Program-made: the position numbers and the translations under genes | Notes under the pieces: model-generated | What the model saw: only the letters and a program-made list of their open reading frames with translations | The model's database searches: none | Told to the model about the DNA's origin: nothing | Assembly: GCF_030732095.1 (NCBI RefSeq) | Contig: NZ_JAVAMQ010000002.1 | Span: 248,001-312,000, forward strand | Length of the DNA stretch: 64,000 nt | Source of the DNA: Paracoccus spongiarum | GTDB taxonomy: Bacteria; Pseudomonadota; Alphaproteobacteria; Rhodobacterales; Rhodobacteraceae | Reading direction: 5' to 3' | Shown: one piece after another, positions 8,446 to 17,365 of the stretch | How positions within the stretch are numbered: position 1 is the stretch's first letter | Layout: each line of letters starts with the position of its first letter

Positions 8446-9816
8446 ATGCTGACCAATGACGAACTTGCGAAATGGGACCGCGAGAACTTCTTCCACCCCT
8501 CGACCCATCTGGGCCAGTTCGCCCGCGGCGAGGGCGCGCAGCGGATCGTCTCGGGCGGTGAAGGGGTCTATATCACCGACCGCGACGGCAACCGCCTGCT
8601 GGACGGCTTTGCCGGCCTCTACTGCGTGAATGTCGGCTATGGCCGGACCGAGATCGCCGAGGCCATCGCCCGGCAGGCGCATGAGCTTGCCTTCTATCAT
8701 TCCTATGCCGGCCACGGCTCCGAGGCGAACATCACCCTGGCCAAGATGGTGATGGAGCGTGCGCCGCAGGGCATGGCGCGGGTCTATTTCGGTCTGGGCG
8801 GATCGGATGCGAACGAGACCAACGTCAAGCTGGTCTGGTATTACAACAACATCCTCGGCCGCCCCGAGAAGAAGAAGATCATCTCGCGCTGGCGCGGCTA
8901 TCACGGCTCGGGCCTGATGACCGGCAGCCTCACCGGGCTGGATCTGTTCCACAGGAAATTCGACCTGCCGCTGACCCAGGTGCTGCATACCGAGGCACCC
9001 TATTACTATCGCCGCGCCGACCTGAACATGTCCGAGGCCGATTTCGTGGCCCATTGCGTCGCCAGGCTGGAGGACCTGATCGAGACCGAGGGCGCCGACA
9101 CCATCGCGGCCTTCATCGGTGAACCGGTGCTGGGCACCGGCGGCATCGTGCCGCCCCCGCCGGGCTACTGGGCGGCGATCCAGAAGGTTCTGGACAAGCA
9201 TGACATCCTGCTGATCGCGGATGAGGTCGTGACCGGCTTCGGCCGTCTGGGCAGCATGTTCGGCAGCGATCATTACGGCATGAAGCCCGACCTGATCACC
9301 TGCGCCAAGGGCCTGACCTCGGCCTATGCGCCCTTGTCGGCCAGCATCGTCGGCCAGCGCATGTGGGAGGTTCTGGTGCGCGGCACCGACGAGAACGGCG
9401 TGTTGGGCCATGGCTGGACCTATTCGGCCCATCCCATCGGCGCGGCGGCGGGGATCGCGAACCTGAAGCTGATCGACCAGCTGGGGCTGGTGCGCAATGC
9501 GGGCGAGAACGGGAACCATTTCTGGCAGGCCATGCGCGAGGCGGTCGGGGGCCATCGCAATGTGGGCGAGGTGCGCGGCGAGGGGATGCTGTGCGCGGTG
9601 GAACTGGTTGCCGACCGCGACGATCGCCGTTTCTTCGATCCGGCCGAGGCCAAGGGCGCGAAGGTCGTGGCCGCGATGCTGAAGCGCGGCGTGATCGCGC
9701 GGGCGATGCCGCAGGGCGACATCCTGGGCTTTGCCCCGCCGCTGTGCCTGACCCGCGACGAGGCCGAGCAGATCGTGTCGGTCACGCGGGACGCCATCGC
9801 CGAAGTGCTGGGCTGA
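8446..9816 (+). CDS. atf: PLP transaminase of ectoine catabolism (Atf/DoeD-like)
   Basis: This 456-residue class III aminotransferase has the DE pair (D259, E260 in LLIADEVVTGFGR) and the PLP lysine K288 in TCAKGLTSAYAP. It should convert 2,4-diaminobutyrate, released from ectoine by EutD/EutE, into aspartate semialdehyde for Ssd. The ATG at 8446 is preferred, with AAAGGA upstream, over a TTG at 8431 that overlaps the ssd stop. Omega-amino acid:pyruvate aminotransferases are close relatives, so substrate specificity rests on the locus. Confidence 0.88.
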   Translation: MLTNDELAKWDRENFFHPSTHLGQFARGEGAQRIVSGGEGVYITDRDGNRLLDGFAGLYCVNVGYGRTEIAEAIARQAHELAFYHSYAGHGSEANITLAKMVMERAPQGMARVYFGLGGSDANETNVKLVWYYNNILGRPEKKKIISRWRGYHGSGLMTGSLTGLDLFHRKFDLPLTQVLHTEAPYYYRRADLNMSEADFVAHCVARLEDLIETEGADTIAAFIGEPVLGTGGIVPPPPGYWAAIQKVLDKHDILLIADEVVTGFGRLGSMFGSDHYGMKPDLITCAKGLTSAYAPLSASIVGQRMWEVLVRGTDENGVLGHGWTYSAHPIGAAAGIANLKLIDQLGLVRNAGENGNHFWQAMREAVGGHRNVGEVRGEGMLCAVELVADRDDRRFFDPAEAKGAKVVAAMLKRGVIARAMPQGDILGFAPPLCLTRDEAEQIVSVTRDAIAEVLG

Positions 9817-9840
9817 GCCCGCAGAGGCGAAGACACGGGC

Positions 9841-9872
9841 GAAGGCACGGGCACAGGTGAAGGCACGGGCAC
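9841..9872. repeat. Two-copy 14-bp direct repeat
   Basis: GAAGGCACGGGCAC occurs at 9841-9854 and 9859-9872, an 18-bp period, in the 73-bp gap between the convergent ends of atf and the ABC-like gene. A third degenerate copy lies just upstream. No function is evident. Confidence 0.6.
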
Positions 9873-9889
9873 CAGCGCCGGTCGCCGCC

Positions 9890-11440
9890 TCAGGCGGCGA
9901 CCAGACGCGCGCTTTCGGCCTCCGGCCGGGCGCAGATGACGGTGGCCGGGCAGGCGGTCAGGTGACGCTCGATCCGCGGCCAGGCCTCGGCCGCGCAATC
10001 GCCGTCGACAAGGATCAGCCGCGGCCGCAGCAGCCGCATCCGCACCAGTGCGACCGCGATCCGTTCGCCGCGCGTCAGGTTGCGCCCGGCCTCGCGCACC
10101 GTGCAGTCCAGCCCGCCCAGCCGGGCGATCAGCGGGGCCAGCCCCTCGTCGCAGGCGAGGCGCGACAGCCCTGCGTCATCGGGCCGGTCCCTGCAGCCCA
10201 TCAGCAGCGCGCGGCGCAGCGATCCGTGCAGGATTTCCGGCGCGGCGCCGATGCGCAGCACGCCGCGTCGCAAGGCGCCCCGGCTGAGATCGCGCAGATC
10301 GGTGCCTGACAGCAGGATCCGCCCCCGCTCCGGGCTGTCGAGGCCAAGCAACATCTCGACCACGGCCTCGCCGTCCAGCTCGTCGACCGGCAGCCAGCCC
10401 CGCGCCCCGGCCGGGACCGACCACGAGAGCGACCGCCCGGACGGCAGGGCGACATCCTCCAGCACAACCTCGGCCGGCACCTTGCACAGCGGCTTGCCGG
10501 CACGATAGAGGTCGCGGCCGCGCCGCGCCATCGCGGCCTGGGCCTTGCGCGCCGCGGCGGCGTGGGCGGCGCGGTGGTTCCACACGCCGCCCAGATCGCG
10601 CAACGGCGCCAGCGTCAGGCCCAAAAGCGCCAGCGCGGCGGCGATGCTGGCGGTGCCGATGCCCTGCCGGTGACCCGCCAGCAGGATCAGTGCCGCGGCG
10701 ATGCCGGCCGCCAGGTCGGGCAGTGCCTTCAGCGTCTCGGCCACGATGCGGTGCCGCAGCGCCGCGTCGATCATCGCATCGCTGCGGCGCTCGAGCAGCG
10801 TCATCTCGGTGCCGCGCCGGCCCAGCCGGTCCAGCTGCGGGGCGATGGGCATGCGCTCGGCCATGTCGGCGGCGATCCGCGCGCGCAGCGTCCTCAGGCG
10901 CCGCTGCAAGCGCACCAGCGGCAGGCCGCCCAGGCCCGCCAGCAGCATCGTCGCCCCCAGCACAGGCGCGACCACCGCAGCCAGCGCAGGTTGCAGAAGC
11001 CACATCACCAGAAGCGTGGCAGGGATCATCACCGCGCCCGCCACGAGGCGGGGCAGGCCCAGCCCGAGCCAGTTGCGAAAGGCGGTCATGTCACCCACGA
11101 AGCGCAGCGAGACATGGCCGGCGCGGCGCCGCGCCACTGCGCCTGCGGGCATCCGCGCGGCATGTTCGAACAGCGCGCCGCGGATCTGGCGGGCATAGTC
11201 CTGGCCCAGACGCTCGCCCAGAAGGCGGGCGCCGATGCGGCTGGCGGCGATCACCGCGCCCGCTCCGACCAGCAACACCAGCCCGGCGGCCGGCGGCCCG
11301 GAACCGCGCTGCAGCGCCTCGAAGATGTCGCGCGTCGCGAAAGCCGCCGCGCCGGCCGCGATGCCCTGGATCAGGGTCAGCCCGGCCACCGCGGCCAGTC
11401 CGCCGCCCCGTCCCCGGTCGAGAAGCGGGGGCATTCCCAT
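9890..11440 (-). CDS. ABC exporter-like membrane protein with degenerate ATPase domain
   Basis: This 516-residue protein has the layout of a half-size type I ABC exporter: a membrane domain of about 300 residues (five or six segments) and a C-terminal nucleotide-binding fold. Every ATPase motif is altered. The Walker A site reads VDELDGEAV with no GK(S/T); the Q-loop glutamine is absent in RIGAAPEIL; the signature reads LTRGE; Walker B keeps one Asp but has Gly for the catalytic Glu (LILVDGD); the switch His is missing. The frame is intact, so it appears maintained, not decaying. Its ATG overlaps the stop of the P-loop gene by one base (TGATG), implying co-translation. Function unknown. Confidence 0.8.
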   Translation of the reverse strand: MGMPPLLDRGRGGGLAAVAGLTLIQGIAAGAAAFATRDIFEALQRGSGPPAAGLVLLVGAGAVIAASRIGARLLGERLGQDYARQIRGALFEHAARMPAGAVARRRAGHVSLRFVGDMTAFRNWLGLGLPRLVAGAVMIPATLLVMWLLQPALAAVVAPVLGATMLLAGLGGLPLVRLQRRLRTLRARIAADMAERMPIAPQLDRLGRRGTEMTLLERRSDAMIDAALRHRIVAETLKALPDLAAGIAAALILLAGHRQGIGTASIAAALALLGLTLAPLRDLGGVWNHRAAHAAAARKAQAAMARRGRDLYRAGKPLCKVPAEVVLEDVALPSGRSLSWSVPAGARGWLPVDELDGEAVVEMLLGLDSPERGRILLSGTDLRDLSRGALRRGVLRIGAAPEILHGSLRRALLMGCRDRPDDAGLSRLACDEGLAPLIARLGGLDCTVREAGRNLTRGERIAVALVRMRLLRPRLILVDGDCAAEAWPRIERHLTACPATVICARPEAESARLVAA

Positions 11441-12492
11441 CACGCGGCCCGAGGGGTGCCGGCAAGGGCACGCCGCGCAAAGCCGTTGGCCTCGGCCGGG
11501 TCCGACAGGTCGGATTTGCGCAGCACCGCAATGCCGGTCGCGGCCACGGCCTCGGCGGCGGCCATCGGCGAACAGCTGAGCAGGCCGGTCAGCGCGTCGG
11601 GCCGCAGGCCGTGGCGGGCAAGCTCGGCCACGCCGCCGGCGGCCGCGACGGCATCCCCGCAGGCAAAGACCAGGCCCGATTGCCGGCGGCGGAACCAGGC
11701 ATCCGCGATCAGCTGGCCGGTCTCGCGCTGGAACAGCCCGTCGGCGATCTCGACGACCGCGATCTCGCAACCCTCGGCGGCGGCATGGCCCAGCAGGCGG
11801 CGCAGCCCCATCCGCACCCGGGCCAGCGGCTCGCGATAGGTCGTGACCATCCCGGCATCGGTGAAATCGGCGACCAGATGCGCGCCGGTGTCGCTGTATT
11901 CGTTCACGTCCCCGAAGGCGCCGGTGCCGGTGCCCTTCAGCGCCGCGACCCGGTAGCCCGCGCGCCGCAGCCCCAGCGCAAGCTGGGCGGTGGCGAGCGT
12001 CTTGCCCGAGTTCATCGCGGTGCCCAGCACGAAGACCGCCGGGATCTCGTCGCCGCGATCCGAATGCGGCAGGGCAAAGCGGTCGAGGTTCAGCGGCCGA
12101 CCCGACCCGTCCAGCAGCCGCCCGACCGGGATCAGCCGCGTTGCGGGCCTGATCCGTTCGTTCCGGGCCACCACCCGGCCGATGCAGCCGCCACCGGCGA
12201 GAAGGTCGGCGCCAGCCGGATCGATCCGGGCCAGCCCCTCGAACTGGTCGGGCGCATATCGCGCGCCGCAGGCCAGCACCACCATGTCGCCGGGATAGAT
12301 GTTCGAGGGCCGCCCCGTCGTCAACTGCACGCGCTGGTGCTGGCCGAGGCTTTCGACCTGGGCGAGGATGAGGTCGCCCGCCCGCGCGGCATCGAAGCCG
12401 CAATCCATGCCGGCAACCAGCCCGCGATCGACGCGGCGGGTCGAGAATGTCCATTTGGCCGCGGCAAGGGCGGCGGGGAGATCGATGCTCAT
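11440..12492 (-). CDS. P-loop NTPase, dethiobiotin synthetase/MobB/DUF1611-like
   Basis: This 350-residue soluble protein has a mixed N-terminal domain (1-155) and a SIMIBI-type P-loop domain. Walker A is GTAMNSGKT near residue 163, followed by LATAQLALGLRRAGYRVAAL and an acidic VVEIADGLFQRE strand. Known relatives of this fold ligate or transfer small molecules or deliver cofactors; I cannot name the substrate. It is translationally coupled to the pseudo-ABC protein and follows an alpha/beta hydrolase gene by 36 bp. It could supply nucleotide hydrolysis that the ABC-like partner cannot; that is speculation. Confidence 0.7.
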   Translation of the reverse strand: MSIDLPAALAAAKWTFSTRRVDRGLVAGMDCGFDAARAGDLILAQVESLGQHQRVQLTTGRPSNIYPGDMVVLACGARYAPDQFEGLARIDPAGADLLAGGGCIGRVVARNERIRPATRLIPVGRLLDGSGRPLNLDRFALPHSDRGDEIPAVFVLGTAMNSGKTLATAQLALGLRRAGYRVAALKGTGTGAFGDVNEYSDTGAHLVADFTDAGMVTTYREPLARVRMGLRRLLGHAAAEGCEIAVVEIADGLFQRETGQLIADAWFRRRQSGLVFACGDAVAAAGGVAELARHGLRPDALTGLLSCSPMAAAEAVAATGIAVLRKSDLSDPAEANGFARRALAGTPRAA

Positions 12493-12528
12493 GGTCGGCT
12501 CCGTTCTGAATCGGGGGGGTGCGGCGGA

Positions 12529-13350
12529 TCAGCAGGCGCTGGCCAGCGCGGGCGTCTCATGCGTCACGCACCGGGCCAGCCCGGCCTGGCGGATCGCCTG
12601 TGCGACGTCATGCGCGACACCGGGCAGGCGGATCAGCGCGATGTCGGGGCGGATGCCCTGCGCCCGTGCGGCGGCACGGAAGCGGGCCACATAGGTCTCG
12701 GCCCGCGCAAGGCGGTTCGGCCCCTGTTCGCGGTCAAGCCGCGGGGTCTGGCGCAGGGTCTCGTCGCGCCCGACATCAAGGGTGCCGACATAGACCTCGA
12801 CCCGCAGGCCAAGATATTCGGCCAGCACCGCGCGGTGGCGGCGCGCCCAGACCAGCGTGTCGGGGTCGGCATCCGCGCCGATCCCGCAGGGATGGGACAT
12901 GCCGGCATCGGGCAGGCAATACCACCCCGCCGCCGCCAGACCCAGCCGGCGCAGCCGCTGCGGATACAGCATCGCAAAACGGTGCGCCAGCTGCGCGCCG
13001 CCGGAATGGCCGAACACATCCAGCCGCCCCGCAAAGGCCGGATCGAAGCCCGCGAGATGGCCCATCAAGGCCAGCAATGCCTGATCGGGCCGCGCGGCAC
13101 GGCAGGGCCGCTGAAAATGCGGCCAGCGGCTGGCCGAGAAATGCGGCACGAGGACCGGCCTTCCGCTGGCCTCGGCCTCGGGGCGGAACAGGTCCACAAG
13201 TTCGTCGGCGTTGCGCGAGATGCCGTGCAGGACCACCAGGGGCGGCAGGCCGGACCGGCTGGCCGGCTGGATCAGCCGCGCCGGCAGGGTGCCTGCCGGG
13301 GACGCGGCGCGGTGGTCCGTGACCACGGATGAAACCCGGGAACGCTGCAT
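12529..13350 (-). CDS. Alpha/beta hydrolase (serine esterase-like)
   Basis: This 273-residue protein has the alpha/beta-hydrolase landmarks: HGIS oxyanion loop near residue 45, the nucleophile elbow GHSGG and a late His in GVAHD. No clear signal peptide is seen. The ATG at 13350 is chosen because AAGGAGG lies 5 bases upstream. It is the first of three same-strand genes (hydrolase, P-loop protein, pseudo-ABC) and lies 157 bp downstream of the glutamine-synthetase-like gene. Polyester-depolymerase-like esterases share this pattern; the substrate is unknown. Confidence 0.75.
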   Translation of the reverse strand: MQRSRVSSVVTDHRAASPAGTLPARLIQPASRSGLPPLVVLHGISRNADELVDLFRPEAEASGRPVLVPHFSASRWPHFQRPCRAARPDQALLALMGHLAGFDPAFAGRLDVFGHSGGAQLAHRFAMLYPQRLRRLGLAAAGWYCLPDAGMSHPCGIGADADPDTLVWARRHRAVLAEYLGLRVEVYVGTLDVGRDETLRQTPRLDREQGPNRLARAETYVARFRAAARAQGIRPDIALIRLPGVAHDVAQAIRQAGLARCVTHETPALASAC

Positions 13351-13411
13351 GTCTGCCTCCTTCATGCGCTGATGCATGGAAAACGGGCCAGCGGGCGGAT
13401 TATTCCGGTGT

Positions 13412-13426
13412 CATGAAAGTTTCATG
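13412..13426. promoter_or_regulatory. 15-bp perfect palindrome before the hydrolase gene
   Basis: CATGAAA-G-TTTCATG lies in the 157-bp gap between the glutamine-synthetase-like gene and the hydrolase gene. Its AT content stands out locally. It is a plausible operator or promoter part for the three-gene unit. Confidence 0.4.
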
Positions 13427-13507
13427 TCCGCGACGGTGCTGCGGCCTGCGCTGGGTGGGCGGCGCGCGGCGGCCGTCGCGGTGCGCTGGGGCCGCGCGCG
13501 GTCCGGG

Positions 13508-14839
13508 TCAGACCGTGTCCAGATACAGCTCGACCGTTTCCTCGTCGGACAGTTCGGACATGTAATGCAGTTCCTGACGCTTGGTCATCAGGTAGTTCTC
13601 GACCAGATGCAGCGGGAAGATGCGGCGGATCTCGGGGCAGGTCGCGAAGGCCTCGATCGCCGCGCCCCAGTCGCCGGGCAGTTGCTGAAGGTTCTGGTCA
13701 TAGGCATTGCCCCGGAACGGCGCCGGCGCGGGCAGGCGATCCTCGATCCCATCCAGCGCCGCGCCGAGGATCGCCGCAACCGTCAGATAGGGGTTCACGT
13801 CGCCGCCCGCCACGCGATGCTCGATCCGGCGGGCGGCGGGCGAGGATGCGGGAATGCGGATCGCCGCGGTGCGGTTCTCATGCGCCCAGCCGATCCCGGT
13901 CGGCGCATGGGCATTGGGCACCAGCCGGTCATAGCTGTTCTCGTGCGGGGCAAACAGCAGGGTCGAGCCCGGCATCGCGCGCAGGCAGCCCGCGACCGCG
14001 TGGCGCAAGGCGTCGCTGCCGGCCTCGGTGCCGTCGTCGAAGATGTTGCGGCCATCCCCGGTCAGGATCGAGAAATGCATGTGCATGCCGTTGCCCGGCC
14101 AGGCCTCGTAGGGCTTGGCCATGAAGCTGGCGGCAAAGCCGTAGCTGCGCGCCACGCCCTTGACCAGCATCTTGAACAGCCAGGTGTCGTCGGCGGCCTT
14201 CAGCGGATCGGCCTGATGCATCAGGTTGATCTCGAACTGTCCCGGCCCGGCCTCGGAGATCGAGGTGTCGGCGGGAATGTCCATCATCTCGCAGGCGTCG
14301 TACAGGGTGGTGAAGAACTGGTCGAAGGCGTCCAGCGCCCGCAGCGACAGCACCTCGCCGCCGGTGCGGCGCTTGCCCGATCGCGGGCTGGGCGGCACCC
14401 GCAGCGTGCGCCCGGAATCGTCGATCAGGAAGAATTCCAGCTCGGTCGCGACAACCGGCACCAGCCCCGCCGCCCTGTATCGGTCGACCACCCGCGCCAA
14501 GGCTTGGCGTGGGTCGCCCTCATAGGGGCGGCCGTCGGGGTGGAACATCCACAGCGGCAACAGCGCGGTCGGGGCGTCCAGCCAGGGCATCGGCAGGAAG
14601 CCGCGTTCGGTCGGCAGCAGCAGCCCGTCGGGATCGCCCGATTCGAAGACCAGGGGGCTGTCCTCGATATCCTCGCCCCAGATGTCGAGATTCATCACCG
14701 AGAAGGGAAATTTCGTCCCCTCCTCCATCAGCTTGCGGGCAAAGCGGGCCGGGATGCGCTTGCCGCGGGCGACGCCGTTCAGGTCGGCCGCGGCGACGCG
14801 GATCGTCTTGACCTCGGGATGCTCGCGCAGCCATTCCAT
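13508..14839 (-). CDS. Glutamine synthetase-like gamma-glutamyl ligase (PuuA-like)
   Basis: This 443-residue GS-fold enzyme has an N-terminal beta-grasp and a C-terminal catalytic domain. ATELEFFLI and SEAGPGQFEINL hold metal-ligand glutamates, NGMHMHFSI the metal-binding His, and EHRVAGGDVNPYL the glutamate-binding part. Relatives ligate glutamate to polyamines or other amines with ATP. It is 2 bp from the permease gene upstream, so it probably acts on the amine or amino acid brought in by the linked ABC importer. The exact amine is not readable; ammonium is unlikely in this subfamily. Confidence 0.82.
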   Translation of the reverse strand: MEWLREHPEVKTIRVAAADLNGVARGKRIPARFARKLMEEGTKFPFSVMNLDIWGEDIEDSPLVFESGDPDGLLLPTERGFLPMPWLDAPTALLPLWMFHPDGRPYEGDPRQALARVVDRYRAAGLVPVVATELEFFLIDDSGRTLRVPPSPRSGKRRTGGEVLSLRALDAFDQFFTTLYDACEMMDIPADTSISEAGPGQFEINLMHQADPLKAADDTWLFKMLVKGVARSYGFAASFMAKPYEAWPGNGMHMHFSILTGDGRNIFDDGTEAGSDALRHAVAGCLRAMPGSTLLFAPHENSYDRLVPNAHAPTGIGWAHENRTAAIRIPASSPAARRIEHRVAGGDVNPYLTVAAILGAALDGIEDRLPAPAPFRGNAYDQNLQQLPGDWGAAIEAFATCPEIRRIFPLHLVENYLMTKRQELHYMSELSDEETVELYLDTV

Positions 14840-14841
14840 GC

Positions 14842-15666
14842 TTACCTCACCAGTTGCGGGCGATAGGACAGACGCCCTGCCGCACCGGGCAAATGGCGGT
14901 TCAGGCGCCGGTTGACGATGCCGAACAGCCCGATCAGCAGCAGGGTGCAGAGGATGAAATATCCCGCCACGATCGGATAGGCGACGAAGGGGTTAAAGGT
15001 CCGGTCGGCAAAGTAGCTGGCGTAGTACAGGCTGTCGCCGCGCTGCTGGAAGGCCGGGAAGCCGGAAAAGAACACCAGCGTGGTCGCGTGGAACAGGAAG
15101 ATCGCCTCGTTGGTATAGGCGGGCCAGGCCAGCCGCAGCATGGTCGGCCACAGCACCCTGCGGAACTTGTTCCAGCCCGAGAGGCCATAGGCGTCAGCGG
15201 CCTCGATGTCGCCCTTGGGCACCGACATCAGCGCGCCGTGGAAGATCTGCGCCGAATAGGCAGTGGTGTTCAGGATCAGCACGATCAGCGCCCCCGCCCA
15301 GGCCTTGGTCAGCCAGCTGGTCGCCATCGTGAAGCCGAAGATCTCGATCCCCGCCCGCGGCAGCAGCACCAGCGTCTCGTAGGCGAGGAAGAACTGGATG
15401 AACAGCGGGCTGCCCCGGAACAGGAACACGAAGCCCTCGGCCGGCCTGCGCAGCCAGGGATTGCCGCCGGCCTTGGCAAGCGCCAGCCCGGTCGCGAGGA
15501 AGAAGCCGACCAGCAGCGCGAACGCCGCGAAGTAGATGTTCCAGATCAGTCCCGAGCCGATCAGCACGAATTGCTGGCACAGGTCGAAATCGCTGCGCGG
15601 CAGCAGCCGTTCGCCGATGCCGATGGCGCGCAGGCCGTAATCGAGGATGGTTTGCGCGCAGCTCAT
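14842..15666 (-). CDS. Polar amino acid ABC transporter permease (HisM-type)
   Basis: This 274-residue inner-membrane permease has about five membrane segments and the EAA loop AADAYGLSGWNKFRRVLWP that docks to the ATPase. The ATG at 15666 overlaps the stop of the HisQ-type gene by 4 bp; longer upstream extensions run through that gene. It pairs with the HisQ-type permease as a heterodimer. The ligand class is probably basic amino acids or related amines, by resemblance to the Lys/Arg/Orn/His systems. Confidence 0.88.
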   Translation of the reverse strand: MSCAQTILDYGLRAIGIGERLLPRSDFDLCQQFVLIGSGLIWNIYFAAFALLVGFFLATGLALAKAGGNPWLRRPAEGFVFLFRGSPLFIQFFLAYETLVLLPRAGIEIFGFTMATSWLTKAWAGALIVLILNTTAYSAQIFHGALMSVPKGDIEAADAYGLSGWNKFRRVLWPTMLRLAWPAYTNEAIFLFHATTLVFFSGFPAFQQRGDSLYYASYFADRTFNPFVAYPIVAGYFILCTLLLIGLFGIVNRRLNRHLPGAAGRLSYRPQLVR

Positions 15667-16544
15667 GCCGCCCCCGCCTTGCGCTGCGCCTCGCCGGCCA
15701 TCGTCGCCTGACCCGAGGACAGCCGGCGCGTCAGCCGCCCCAGGATGCGCTCGGATCCCCAGGTCATCATCAGGTAGAAGACGAGGATCGCGAGGAAGTA
15801 GTAGAGCCGCCAGTCGGGATGCGGATAGTCGAAGGCGCTGGTCTTGGCGCCGCCCAGTTCGCGCGCCCAGTAGACGATGTCCTCGACGCCCAGCAGGAAC
15901 AGCAGCGGCGTGGCCTTGATGAGAATCATCCACAGGTTCGAGAGGCCCGGAATGGCATAGGTCCACATCTGCGGGATCAGCACCCGCCGGGTGACCTGCC
16001 GCGGGCTCATGCCGTAAGCCTCGGCGGTTTCAAGCTGGGCGCGGGGCACCGCCTGCATGGCGCCGTAAAGGACATTCGCCGCGAAAGCCCCGAACACGAC
16101 CGCAAAGGCGATCACCGCCAGCGTCAGCCCGTAGGCTTCGTGCATCCATTCCGGGCTGGTCGACAGCGGCATCTTGGCCGCCGGGCAGACCACGAACTCG
16201 TTGCCCTGCCAGGGCGGGACCCGGCTTTCGCACAACACGCGGCTGCGCGCCCATTCGATCACCTGATCCAGCGCGATCGGCACGAAGAGGAAGAAGATGA
16301 TGTCGGGCACGCCGCGCACCATCGAGGTGTAGATGCGCCCGAACCAGCGCAGCGGCGCGATCTGCGACCGCGAGGCCATCGCGCCGCCAAAGCCGAACAG
16401 CAACGCCACCGGCGCGGTGACCGCCAGCAACAGCAGCACCGTGCCGAAGCTGGCATAGAACAGCATGTGCTTGCCCGAGGTCAGGTAGCACGTCAGCCAT
16501 TCAAGCCCCTGAAGCGAGGCGGGTTCGGCGCAAGAGGCGAACAT
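15663..16544 (-). CDS. Polar amino acid ABC transporter permease (HisQ-type)
   Basis: This 293-residue permease has the EAA loop ETAEAYGMSPRQVTRRVLIP and about five membrane segments. It is longer than typical HisQ (about 230) because of an insert near residues 95-130 holding three cysteines (LCESR, VVCPA and the N-terminal ASCAEP), probably on the periplasmic side. It overlaps the HisM-type gene by 4 bp and lies 54 bp after the binding-protein gene. Confidence 0.87.
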   Translation of the reverse strand: MFASCAEPASLQGLEWLTCYLTSGKHMLFYASFGTVLLLLAVTAPVALLFGFGGAMASRSQIAPLRWFGRIYTSMVRGVPDIIFFLFVPIALDQVIEWARSRVLCESRVPPWQGNEFVVCPAAKMPLSTSPEWMHEAYGLTLAVIAFAVVFGAFAANVLYGAMQAVPRAQLETAEAYGMSPRQVTRRVLIPQMWTYAIPGLSNLWMILIKATPLLFLLGVEDIVYWARELGGAKTSAFDYPHPDWRLYYFLAILVFYLMMTWGSERILGRLTRRLSSGQATMAGEAQRKAGAA

Positions 16545-16598
16545 CGCGCAATTCCATCGGGGCCGCCACGGCAGGCGCCGAAGCGGCCGGGCTTCAGA

Positions 16599-17327
16599 TC
16601 ATTCGAAGACCTGCGAATCCTCGCCGAACCATTTGCGGATCATCGTGTTCAGGCTGCCATCGGCCTTCATCTCGGTGATGACAGCATCCAGCTTGTCGCG
16701 CAGTTCGGTGTCGGACTGGCGCAGCCCGACGCCGATCCCCTCGCCCAGCACGACATCCTCGCCGACCCAGACAAGCTCGCCGCCCGATTCCGCCACGAAA
16801 GGCGCCAGGAAGTCCTTGTCGGCCAGAACCGCGTCGGCCTCGCCGTTGCGGACGGCGGCCAGGGTCTCGTCGGGGGTTGCGAATTCCAGCAGCGTCGCGC
16901 CGGTCTCGGCGACATGGCCCGCCTGGATCGTGCCGGTCTGCGCCGCGACGACGCCGCCCGCGACATCGACATCCGGGGTCAGCCCGACATAGGCCGACGG
17001 CACCGGCGGGATGTAGTTCTGGGTGAAGCCGATGACCGCCTTGCGCTCCTCGGTGATGCTCATGCCCGCCATGATCGTGTCGTAATTGCCCGACACGAGG
17101 TTGGGGATGATCGAATCCCAGTCGTTCTTGACCCAGGTGCAGTCCAGCTCTGCCCGCGCGCAGATCTCGTCGCCCAGCTCACGCTCGAACCCGTCCACCT
17201 CGCCGGCGTCGTTGACGAAATTGTACGGAGGATAGGCGCCCTCGGTGCCCATGCGCAGTGTCTGGGCAAGGCCGGTCCCGGCGGTCAGAACCAGCGCGGC
17301 GGCACCGGCAAGCATCAGTGTCTTCAT
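16599..17327 (-). CDS. Periplasmic polar amino acid-binding protein
   Basis: This 242-residue family 3 solute-binding protein has a signal peptide (MKTLMLAGAAALVLTAGTG, cleaved near LAQ) and the typical start of the mature chain, LRMGTEGAYPPYNFVND. DWDSIIPNLVSGNYDTIMAGM is the usual family block. Two cysteines in the EICARAELDC segment resemble the disulfide loop of Lys/Arg/Orn- and His-binding proteins. The ATG at 17327 is used because it begins the signal peptide. Confidence 0.88.
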   Translation of the reverse strand: MKTLMLAGAAALVLTAGTGLAQTLRMGTEGAYPPYNFVNDAGEVDGFERELGDEICARAELDCTWVKNDWDSIIPNLVSGNYDTIMAGMSITEERKAVIGFTQNYIPPVPSAYVGLTPDVDVAGGVVAAQTGTIQAGHVAETGATLLEFATPDETLAAVRNGEADAVLADKDFLAPFVAESGGELVWVGEDVVLGEGIGVGLRQSDTELRDKLDAVITEMKADGSLNTMIRKWFGEDSQVFE

Positions 17328-17365
17328 CAATCGTCTCTCCTGTTGGTCTTTTCGTGATTGTTCGG

